The position numbers and the translations under genes were made by a program. A DNA stretch of 14,294 bases from Cyclostephanos tholiformis (taxonomy: Eukaryota; Bacillariophyta; Thalassiosirophyceae; Thalassiosirales; Thalassiosiraceae): positions 1 through 14,294 of the forward strand of contig JALLPB010000609.1 of the NCBI GenBank assembly GCA_036939975.1. Direction: 5' to 3'. The notes below the pieces were generated by a model that ran no database searches, had not been told where the DNA came from, and worked only from the letters and a program-made list of their open reading frames with translations. Shown here piece after piece: positions 7,180 through 14,294 of the stretch (its first letter is position 1; each line of letters begins with the position of its first letter).

Positions 7180-10100
7180 TCAAAGGGACTCGTGATCGCG
7201 TTCTTCAGACGCCGCGTAAATGGCCTCTTTCACCGCAAGTCTTTGGTTGCATTTTCTGCCCTCGGAAACCAAGGAGCTTACAATCTGTATGCATTCCTCA
7301 TTTGCATTCAAAGAGCGTAGGCTGCGCGTAACCTTGGCGGTGAAAGCGTGATTCTTAATGAAGCCGGAACGTCTCGCTTCTCTGGACGCCTCAAGAAGGA
7401 GGTTGATCGAAGATTGCCGTTGACTTTCTGCCATATTGCCGCTGTTAATTTGGCCGTCAGTACCATATAGCTCGGCTAGGCTCACTATGCACATCAAGGG
7501 CGAGTTTTCAACAACTATGCCTTTACTAACACACTGCCTCATCTCGTTGACTGCAAATAGTAGTTCTTCGTTTTTACTGGTAGCGGGATCATTCCATCTC
7601 ATCAAAAGCTGCGCGAGGGAAGTTGATAAATGTGAGAAGAGAGATGTTCGATTGCGAAAGATAGAAAAATCTGAACTTTGCATACCCGAGCGTGATGAAA
7701 TCCGACGTATTTCTTGATCGTCCAATACCGCGACTGTATCCAATCATTGCCCTTCATAGATACTAGACCACTGACATCATCAACTATCTTTCTTAGTATA
7801 GTAATTTTTCCCTTCGTTAATTCCGATTCGCAAACGGCTTGCATCGCGATCAAACCCAGCTCCTCGCTGATGCAGCCGGCGGTACGAGCCATGTTGTAAA
7901 CTTCGCCGATCTCGGGCCAGGCGCCATTTTGTGCATAGCGCCTTGCAACCATGGAAAAGGTCAACGGATTGACACATTTCACGTTCATCGTCTGCAAAAA
8001 ATCCAAGCCCTCTTCAATATCAATTGCAAGCAAGGCGCTATTATTGCTCTGCGTCATGAGCGTTGGGTTGTCCAAGTGCAGCATCCCATCGTGAAATGTA
8101 GACCGTGCTTTTCGGGACTGGCCCAGCTTGCTGTATGCTTTGATGATCGCAGCTAATAGCGCATCGCTGAGATCAAGATTTTTCAGGTCGATATCAGCAT
8201 GTTGAAATATTTCGTCACTTTCTTTTCTCTCGCCGTATGAATTTTCAATCCCGAAAAGAATTCTGACTCTCTCACTCAACGATGAATCTTTTTTGACCAG
8301 GATGGCACTTGCGTGAACAAAGAGTTCCAACGCAGCAGCTGATTGGTTAGAATCGATGCAATGTTCCATCGCTCTACTAAGACCTCGCTCGAATAGCAAA
8401 CGACTCTCTGCAGAAATGTTAGCGCCTTCTGATTTGATGGCATTTATGGCTTTCAGAACCCGGTCGATTGCAACGAAGGCATTGATCCATGATGCTTCAC
8501 GCGCCGATTCATTATGTCTCAACCGACGTCGCATGGAGCTGCCGTTTTGAAACTTGTTCGAAAGTTCGTCCGCATAATCCAGACATCCCAGCCCATAAAG
8601 GGATTGAATGAACGCTTCTGAGATTTGTTGGTTCTCCAAGATAATTTTCTGTGAAACAGCAGTATTAACAACCGCACCACATTTAATCAAATCATGCCTT
8701 TTCGCCTTCTGTTGGCTGGCATAACTGTTATTCACGATTGAGCACATTAAAATTGCTAATCCATGCTGACCTTCCGTGTTGCAGACACGCATGACTGAAG
8801 CGAGTATACCTACTACCAGTTTGTTCTGTTCCATTGGATTGATAATTTTTTCATCGCTTAGCTCAGAAACTACTTGCCAGGTAGTGTTCTCGTTACGGTA
8901 GACTGAACCGGTAAAACTTTTCAGGAATGTAACAGATGATTGCCAGTCTCCATCGTTTTCCATGCTCTGCGCTAGCCCTAGTAGTGCATCACTGCTCACC
9001 GGATGGCCTTCGCGAATAATATCCCCGAATAAAATGACAGCATCCTGACTATGTCCTCCCTTTTTAACGCCACCCATTGCACGGAGTGCCAAGTCACGGC
9101 ACAGGGTTTTAACTGCCGTGATGTCCCCCCCGCCCCATTGCCACTCGCTAGCAGCGCTTTGATTGCCGGACTTGAAAACGGTATACGCATCGATTGCCTC
9201 AGAAAATCGCGAACATTCCAAACATGCCAACATAGCAGCTGCAGCAATCGACTGAGATTGTTCGTGGTTTCGGATCCATGAGAAAAAATGTTAATTGTAG
9301 ACGACGAGTAACGAAAGAGAATAATCTTACAGGGCCATAGGTGGAAATAGATTTTGGCTGGATTGCAAAATCCAAACAATCTCTCCATAGGCCAGCGCGA
9401 CCCAATGCTGTGCCGGCGGACAAGATGTCTTATAGTGAATAAGATGAACAGGTCGAAAATCAATATGTAAGTGAATCAAAAAACAATGCGATGACGTTCG
9501 ATGCATCAGTCACTTCGTGCACTTACAGCTTTTCTGATTCGAGGGCGATATCATGCACATCTGCATGGCAGTATCGAACACTCGCTTGCTTCGAGATTCG
9601 CCGACATTCCCGCCTCTTTCATCCCCTGTCATCGTATCAACTGCCAACGCATATAAACCTTCCCACGCTAGAGCTTCATCGATCGGCGTTAATCCACCCG
9701 TGGCAAAAAAATCTGGATTGTCGGTGTCATTCCCACTTATCTGGCCGAGAAAGAGCTTCGTGGCCTCTTTCCACCGAGACTCGCGACACGCCGCGCGAAT
9801 GGCGTAAGTGTAGTGAGATGCCATTATGGGCAAGTTGAGACTGCGAAGGATATCAAAAACATCAAGACATGCTTCATATTGCGACACCGAATTTACCGAT
9901 GATCCATCGTCGGTTGACTTGGCCCCCGGAGTTGGCTGCGTTTCACTAAAAATTATCATGGCCAAGCCCAAAGAATCCATCAAGGCATAACCATCTTCGC
10001 CACGCAGTGATGTAATGCTTCCCTGATTGATGGAAGACTTGAGCGACGATACAAGGCATGCCACATCCCTGCACAGATATCGGCACCGCTCGAGCGACTG

Positions 10101-10628
10101 CTCGTTAGTTTCCGCAATATTGACGTTTTTACTCGTTGCCGCAGTGCGACCGCGTTTGCGCAACCAATCCGTTGAAACTGGTGGCAGCGAGAGGTGCTCC
10201 CGATGTAAATGAATAATGGCATCGGCAAACTGCCGTACCCGCCGGGATGAATCATGTAAGGGTATATCCCCATCATCGCGTCGTCCTTGGTCGTTCGATG
10301 ATGAGATACCCCCGTACGACAATTCGTTATCTCTGCCACTTTCACTCGACAGGATCCGAGGGAGCGAATCGCCGAAGGTGTACGATGGTCCTGCTTCATG
10401 CCATCGTTGATTGTGACCAACGATGCCGGAGGCATTATTATAACCTCGATTGACGGTGAAAGTTGAAAACGAGTGTGGGAGGGGAATTTCTCCGAAATTC
10501 AGCGAAATCGGCGGTCGTCGTCGTAGTCTTCGTCCCTCGCAGATTAAATAAGTGCGCACTGGACTAGCGCTAGCGTACTTGAATTTTGTTGACCTTGCAA
10601 TATGGAAATGGGGTCCTCTTAAGATCAT
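7180..10628 (-). CDS. PPR-like helical-repeat protein, probable organelle RNA-binding factor (4 exons)
   Basis: Proposed exons are 10628-9527, 9428-9331, 9251-7686 and 7608-7180, giving 1064 residues. Splice sites fit in phase: GTAAGT at 9526 to AG at 9429 (98 nt), GTAAGA at 9330 to CAG at 9252 (79 nt), GTATGC at 7685 to CGCAG at 7609 (77 nt). The ATG at 10628 is preferred because the open frame above it has only GTG. Residues 1-45 are rich in Arg, Lys, Ser and His with the first acidic residue at 31, as in a mitochondrial presequence. Paired-helix segments typical of pentatricopeptide repeats occur at about 269-297 (Y-T-Y-A-I-R-A-A-C-R-E-S-R-W-K-E-A), 368-400, 401-425, 760-790 (I-I-K-A-Y-S-K-L-G-Q-S-R-K-A) and 828-855. 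The family binds organelle RNA. These repeats are divergent, so RNA targets cannot be read from them, and a generic TPR-type role is possible. Confidence 0.75.
7609..7685 (-). other. Intron 3 of the PPR-like gene
   Basis: 77 nt, donor GTATGC and a strong pyrimidine-rich acceptor ending CTTCCCTCGCGCAG. It lies between codons. Its length is 2 mod 3, which explains why the upstream and downstream coding frames differ. Other donor and acceptor pairs in the overlap give implausibly short introns. Confidence 0.65.
9252..9330 (-). other. Intron 2 of the PPR-like gene
   Basis: 79 nt, GTAAGA donor, TCTCAG acceptor, TTAAC branch-like site followed by a T run. It lies between codons (phase 0) and both flanking frames are open. 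Confidence 0.8.
9429..9526 (-). other. Intron 1 of the PPR-like gene
   Basis: 98 nt, GTAAGT donor, ATAAG acceptor. It interrupts a codon after its first base (phase 1), and joining restores T+AC = Tyr. Reading through meets a TGA within 15 bases, so the splice is required. Confidence 0.8.
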
Positions 10629-10735
10629 GGTGCGGGAGAATCCTCCTTTATGGCTCCAGGATCCCGCACCGGATAGGTCCTGCCATAGTAGGTGAGAGGG
10701 CACCACCTCCCAGCGCGCATTTCGGAGATTTTTCG

Positions 10736-10743
10736 GCGGGAAA
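10736..10743. promoter_or_regulatory. E2F-type site GCGGGAAA upstream of the PPR-like gene
   Basis: On the minus strand this reads TTTCCCGC, a consensus E2F/DP site, about 108 bp upstream of the ATG at 10628. It is part of an inverted repeat GGCGGGA (10735-10741) / TCCCGCC (10762-10768). It lies close to the ambiguous base, so its true context is uncertain. Confidence 0.3.
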
Positions 10744-10772
10744 AAATGGGGCAGTTTTCTCTCCCGCCACCA

Positions 10773-10773
10773 N
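10773..10773. other. Single ambiguous base, probable assembly junction
   Basis: The only N in the window sits precisely where similarity to copy 1 begins: everything right of it matches 736 onward and nothing left of it does. Assemblies commonly break at the edge of repeated sequence, so a gap of unknown size between the PPR-like gene's 5' flank and copy 3 is the simplest reading. Confidence 0.7.
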
Positions 10774-11291
10774 TCGAGACATATCGCGTCCCCCCCGGCG
10801 ACGAGGCCGGATGGGCCGCGGCATTATCGTCCATGTCGTCGTTTAACGCACCGAGCAACGCGTACCTCACTAGGGTGGAGGTGCGTACAAGTCCACCGTG
10901 CCCCATAGTCTCGTCGTCTGACGGCGCCCGGAATATGACGGAGGAAAATAGTCGGTTGCCCGATGCGGGGAATGCACGGCTGGGAACGACGACGATGACA
11001 AACCCAGCCTACTTTTTCAGGGCGGAGGTGCCTACGATCTCGGCGAACGCACGGCAGGGAACGAGGACAATGATAAATCCAGCATACCTTTCCAGGGTGG
11101 AAGTGCCTAGGACCTCGGCGCACGCAGGACAGGGATCGGGGACAATCATAAACCAAGCATACCTTTCCAGGGCGAAGGTGCCTATGACGCCAAGACTCCC
11201 CCCTCATCCGTCCGAACCTTTATTCGTTGAGTTTTTTTTTGGATGCGCCTGCATTGTCATCGTAATTATTTTGATTGTCATGAACATTTAA
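10774..11291 (+). CDS. 5'-incomplete membrane protein paralogue with tandem NPAY repeats (family copy 3)
   Basis: The frame beginning just after the ambiguous base at 10773 is homologous to copy 1 from its residue 141 on. The first 55 bp (10774-10828) are identical to 736-790. It then reads through A-Y-L-T-R-V-E-V-R-T and S-S-S-D blocks into three consecutive 25-residue units, each carrying N-P-A-Y or N-Q-A-Y, where copy 1 has one such unit. It ends in a hydrophobic segment of about 20 residues (F-F-F-G-C-A-C-I-V-I-V-I-I-L) immediately before the stop, so the copy 1 C-terminal tail is missing. No N-terminal half or V-E-P-S-A-P-P motif is present upstream; the sequence left of 10773 is the 5' flank of the neighbouring PPR-like gene. 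An in-frame ATG at 10746 exists but lies outside the homology. The copy is either truncated by a gap in the assembly or a genuine chimera. Confidence 0.5.
10974..11190 (+). repeat. 75-bp tandem repeat, three units, coding
   Basis: Three units start at 10974, 11049 and 11124, exactly 75 bp apart, so the reading frame is kept. Each encodes Ala-(Arg/Gly)-(Leu/Gln)-Gly, then Thr/Met/Ile, then N-(P/Q)-A-Y, then R-x-(E/K)-V-P. The third unit is incomplete at its end. Copy 1 (315-1238) has one equivalent unit around 950-1000, so the expansion happened in this copy or contraction happened in copy 1. Confidence 0.8.
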
Positions 11292-11532
11292 AATTGAACC
11301 GGGTAATGGGCGGAGGTGCTTGGAGAGATGCGCTGGGACATGTCATTTATGTCATCACGCGACAGATGTCCCGCTTTGGGGATAACCCATGTATCTATGT
11401 CCGCTCATGATATGGTCAACATGAGCCCAACAAACTTAAAATTAAGGCGTTTTTTTAGCTACGATGTCTTTCTCTAAGTGGCGTCACCTTTTGATCCCCC
11501 TGACCATTTAATAATAATGTGGCTGCTAACCA

Positions 11533-11559
11533 CCCCCCCCCCCCCCCCCCCCCCCCCCC
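11533..11559. repeat. 27-base C homopolymer
   Basis: An uninterrupted C run on the plus strand, therefore a G run in any transcript of the minus-strand phosphatase that extends about 150 nt past its stop. Length may be imprecise because such runs are hard to sequence. Confidence 0.9.
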
Positions 11560-11674
11560 ACCTAAACGCTCTAATTTTCTCAATTTAATATCTAAGGTCC
11601 CTTTCCACCTTGGACGATGGACAAGCTGTATGTACAGGATACACCACAAAAATCGATAAAAAGGCCAGCTATCA

Positions 11675-11688
11675 CCCCCCCCCCCCCC
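11675..11688. repeat. 14-base C homopolymer
   Basis: Ends 19 bp from the phosphatase stop codon. On the gene's strand it is G14, so the phosphatase 3' UTR would begin with a G-quadruplex-prone tract. Confidence 0.9.
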
Positions 11689-11707
11689 AAAGAACAAAAC
11701 CAAAGCC

Positions 11708-13555
11708 TCATCGGACCCTCCTGTGATTCTTCGTCAAGTCGACGTTCGGCCAGTGCCTCCAAAGGTTCACCGTACCCCTAACGTCGCCGACGTCCTTCAC
11801 CCCCACGAGGAACTTGCCGATAGCGTCCAATTCTCTGTCGGACACGTCGTCGATGAACGACGAGCAATCGATGGCATTCTCGGGGTGGAACATGTAACTC
11901 GCCGGGCTGTTGTCGATGATGATCGTTTGACTCAAATCGCGATTGAGCAGGCATAGGTCCTTGACGTAATTCCCCTCGTAGTAAACGCACGACTCGCGGA
12001 AGAGGCGGGTGCGTATCACGCGATGCGGATCGAGCAAGTCGAGGAGGACGTCAGCGTACTTATTGAGGGACGCGGTGTACACGACGATCTCGTAGTATCG
12101 TGCCATCTCGAGTAAGAATTCGTCCACCCCAGGACGCTTGGCGACGTACACGAAGTGCACGACGTCCTCAATCTGTCGCGAGGAGAGAGAAGGGGGGGGG
12201 GATATATATTGCACGAGGGATGAATAAAATTGGGTGGGAGGGGGGGGAGTAAAATAACACACACGCCGACGCGCACGCACCTGAACGGGTATGACGAAGT
12301 CGGCGCCGGGGACGGCGCGAAAGCTCGAATGTACCAAGGTCTCGTCTAGGTCGAGGACGAGGCACTTCTTCCCGATATCGTCACGGTGCAATTCGGGTAA
12401 GAGGCGTATGCGCCTGGGATTGTCCGTCAGTGCCGAATCCTCCTCCATCAACGGGGGGGCGTCGTGCCCTCGAGTCGAGTACCCGATCGGATGATCAGCG
12501 GGATATCCCAACGTGTGGGCATCGTGCGAGGGGGAGGGGTACGACGAGGACGATGACAATGACGGACGATGTTGTGCGGCCGCTCCTCCGACGTCCTTGG
12601 CATCGGCGCTCGTCTCCGCCAAGGAGCCCACCCTCGCCCCTCCAACCATCCTGATGATGCCGCCACCGGCGCCCCCCGACGACGATGCGACGGCGCCATC
12701 CCCGGGTAGGAGACAGCAGCACATCCTGCGTATGCCGTCGATGAGCTGCTCGCAGGCGTCGTCCGCGACCGCCGACGCCATCAACGTCGACGACGCTGGA
12801 TCGTGCCCTCCTCCTCTTCCCCCCTTACGATTATTAACGTCGACGTCGACGTCGACATCGTCTCCATCGACCATGGCCACGTCGTCGTCGTCGTCGTCAC
12901 CCACCACCACGGCGGGGTTAGTCGCGGACGACGATGGACGCTGGTGGCGGTGGTGCCTCGCCCTCGCGGACGGATCGACCATGGCCCCGCCCGTCTCCGA
13001 CCTCGGCGTGGAAGCGTTGCCGTGCCTGTCGGTCTGGGTTATGAAGTTGGCCAATGGGGAGGGGAGGTCGGGTGCCTCCCATTGGCGGCCGTCGTCGTTC
13101 AATTCGTCGTCCGCGTTCGGCGGGATCGTGATACCGGCCTCGGCGGCGTCGTCGTCGTCGTCTTCGTCGGTGGTGGTGACGTCGTCGGTCGTCGCGTCGT
13201 CCTCGACCTCGAACTCCATCGCCACCGGTCCCATGGAGTTCGCGAAGGGGTTGGAGGAGGAGGACGAGCCGTTGGCCGCCGTGGGAGTGGCCTTCATGCC
13301 GGGACTGCGTAGGTCGGAATGTCCGCGTATGCCCGCGGGGGTCTTGTTCCCACCCCCGTGTCGATATTGGGAGGGGATGGCGCGGCCGCGGTCGTCGTCG
13401 TGGTTGTTGTTCGCAACATTGACGTCGACGGATAGGCGAGGGCGGACCAGTCGGGACGAAGCGGGAGAGGGGGACGTCGTCGGAGGGGGAGAAGTCAGAG
13501 GCGATGTCCTCGGCTCGTCCGTGCGGTTCATGGGGAGGGATGAGGTCATCGTCAT
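11708..13555 (-). CDS. SCP/FCP1-type (NIF domain) phosphoserine phosphatase, 2 exons
   Basis: Exons 13555-12281 and 12172-11708 join in frame to give 579 residues. The C-terminal 190 residues form a HAD-superfamily small CTD phosphatase domain: L-D-L-D-E-T-L-V-H-S-S at 401-411 with catalytic Asp402 and Asp404, K-R-P-G-V-D-E-F-L (437-445), T-A-S-L-N-K-Y-A-D (458-466), L-F-R-E-S-C (482-487), N-Y-V-K-D-L (493-498) and D-N-S-P-A-S-Y (512-518). These match the SCP1-3 subgroup closely. Such enzymes remove phosphate from serine in the RNA polymerase II tail and other nuclear or membrane proteins. The first 390 residues are low complexity, with acidic runs near 118-136 and 220-240. A Cys triplet follows a basic pair at 276-281 (R-R-M-C-C-C). 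L-L-P-E at about 385-388 sits before the domain as in animal SCPs. The substrate is not known from sequence. Confidence 0.88.
   Translation of the reverse strand: MTMTSSLPMNRTDEPRTSPLTSPPPTTSPSPASSRLVRPRLSVDVNVANNNHDDDRGRAIPSQYRHGGGNKTPAGIRGHSDLRSPGMKATPTAANGSSSSSNPFANSMGPVAMEFEVEDDATTDDVTTTDEDDDDDAAEAGITIPPNADDELNDDGRQWEAPDLPSPLANFITQTDRHGNASTPRSETGGAMVDPSARARHHRHQRPSSSATNPAVVVGDDDDDDVAMVDGDDVDVDVDVNNRKGGRGGGHDPASSTLMASAVADDACEQLIDGIRRMCCCLLPGDGAVASSSGGAGGGIIRMVGGARVGSLAETSADAKDVGGAAAQHRPSLSSSSSYPSPSHDAHTLGYPADHPIGYSTRGHDAPPLMEEDSALTDNPRRIRLLPELHRDDIGKKCLVLDLDETLVHSSFRAVPGADFVIPVQVRARRRVCYFTPPPPTQFYSSLVQYISPPPSLSSRQIEDVVHFVYVAKRPGVDEFLLEMARYYEIVVYTASLNKYADVLLDLLDPHRVIRTRLFRESCVYYEGNYVKDLCLLNRDLSQTIIIDNSPASYMFHPENAIDCSSFIDDVSDRELDAIGKFLVGVKDVGDVRGTVNLWRHWPNVDLTKNHRRVR
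12173..12280 (-). other. Intron of the phosphatase gene (108 nt, in-frame and stop-free)
   Basis: GTGCGT donor after CAG, CGCGACAG acceptor before ATT. Removal joins V-I-P-V-Q to I-E-D-V-V-H, exactly as SCP domains read. The intron is 36 codons long without a stop, so an ORF caller runs straight through it. Its pyrimidine-rich 3' half includes C runs. Confidence 0.85.
12836..12897. repeat. GAC/TCG trinucleotide-rich coding repeats
   Basis: Runs of GTCGAC (about 12838-12855) and TCGTCG (about 12882-12897) encode the D-V-D-V-D-V and D-D-D-D-D stretches of the phosphatase N-terminus. Similar TCG runs recur near 13147-13163 and 13177-13200. Confidence 0.7.
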
Positions 13556-14294
13556 TATATTTTTTATGATAAATATGATACTGTGTCGGTGCTCGCTCGG
13601 CGGACTGTGTGATCAGTCGGTCGTCGTCGTTTTTTTTGCTCCCTCCCCTCGCTCGGCCTCTCCTTCGTTGTTTGTTTTTTTTGTTGTGTTGTTTGTTGTG
13701 TTGTTTTTGGCGGGCGCGCGGTACGATAAAAAAGAAGGATTTTTTGGTGGACTTCGTCATCAACGGGCACTCCCTTCTCGATACACGGCCGATGAGTGGC
13801 ATAACGCCGGATGGCGGAGAGAATCAATCAACGGTCAAGCATGAGAGTGAGAGTGCGTCCGAAATAAAAATTCAACGCCAGCAGCACGTCTCGAAAGTCT
13901 GAGATGACGTCATTCTAATACTACTCTTAGTAAATAGGTAGGAGTATAATATTTTAGTTGTCGGAATCGAAATAATGGGAAACAAAAAAGAGAAGCTGGA
14001 CGACTTCAACGGCGGCCCCCCACATCCCCACAAAATTCAGCCACAACAAAACAGCATTAGAAAATAATCATAACACCTCACCATGCAGCAAAATGATCAC
14101 GCAGCAATACAATTTGCAAGAAATCCGTACATAGGGCAGAGGCAATTTTCTTGATTCGAAGACTATTCCTACATGTGTGGGCTGTTTGAGAGCCATAGTC
14201 GTCTTCCTATTTTTAAGACCACATCAGAAACCTATATTAATTTAACCTTAACCATTCATTTATAACAATTATTTTTACAGAGCTGATCGCCATA
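13556..14294. other. Upstream region of the phosphatase gene
   Basis: No gene supported. It contains TTGTT-type repeats at about 13669-13708 (on the gene's strand an ACAACA-rich leader), a CRE-like palindrome at 13905-13912, and AT-rich DNA to the end. The last bases before 14281 (a T-rich tract ending TTTTTACAG) look like a plus-strand splice acceptor, but too little sequence follows to support an exon. Confidence 0.4.
13905..13912. promoter_or_regulatory. Palindromic CRE-like site TGACGTCA
   Basis: Perfect bZIP CRE palindrome 350 bp upstream of the phosphatase ATG. The same 8-mer occurs at 25-32. Function inferred from the motif only. Confidence 0.3.

Larger units (their letters stand above)
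11292..11707. other. Intergenic region between convergent copy 3 and the phosphatase gene
   Basis: No gene supported. It holds both 3' ends. A 7-bp inverted repeat GGGACAT (11335-11341) / ATGTCCC (11366-11372) begins 44 bp after the copy 3 stop. Two long C runs lie nearer the phosphatase stop. Confidence 0.5.

Noticed and set aside
7686..7743. Frameshift in the PPR-like gene between two overlapping open frames
   Set aside because: A 77-nt intron (7685-7609) with a strong acceptor joins the frames cleanly, so no mutation or sequencing error is needed.
12513..13844. 443-codon open frame on the plus strand opposite the phosphatase N-terminus
   Set aside because: It is the shadow of GAC/TCG-rich coding sequence, has no ATG-led homologous domain and crosses the phosphatase start. 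The catalytic domain supports the minus strand.
1..14294. CRISPR array, rRNA, or bacterial operon features
   Set aside because: No spaced repeats, no rRNA-like stretch and a clearly eukaryotic gene structure.

Overview
The window looks like nuclear DNA of a diatom or a close relative with a secondary red plastid. The main evidence is an intact phosphoglycerate kinase that begins with a signal peptide ending in an A-F-A-P cleavage motif (ISA|FAP), the usual import signature of diatom plastid proteins. Short GT-AG introns (77 to 113 nt), long intergenic stretches and genes on both strands also indicate a eukaryote. The species cannot be fixed from sequence alone.

Layout. 1-2544: two convergent members of a small family of single-pass membrane proteins (315-1238 plus; 2544-1987 minus). 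2744-3096: a compositionally distinct block with an exon-like open stretch. 3060-4730: AT-rich, gene-poor DNA carrying a decayed gag-like retroelement gene (about 3610-4348 plus) with an apparent intron that contains a strong hairpin. 6059-4728 (minus): plastid phosphoglycerate kinase. 6060-7179: 1.1 kb with no gene I can support. 10628-7180 (minus): a four-exon gene for a 1064-residue PPR-like helical-repeat protein with a probable organelle presequence. 10773: one ambiguous base, exactly where a third, 5'-incomplete family copy begins (10774-11291 plus). 13555-11708 (minus): a two-exon SCP/FCP1-type phosphatase with a long low-complexity N-terminus. 13556-14294: its upstream region, with a palindromic CRE-like site.

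The genes do not form an operon-like unit. PGK serves carbon fixation in the plastid, the PPR-like protein probably acts on organelle RNA, and the phosphatase probably acts on phosphoserine proteins such as the RNA polymerase II tail. The least familiar content is the three-member membrane family. Two members carry a conserved V-E-P-S-A-P-P motif near the N-terminus, and two carry N-P-A-Y motifs. One of those has the N-P-A-Y segment amplified as an exact 75-bp tandem repeat. These short motifs resemble ESCRT-I-binding (PSAP) and endocytic sorting (NPxY) signals, which suggests, without proving, a role in membrane trafficking.
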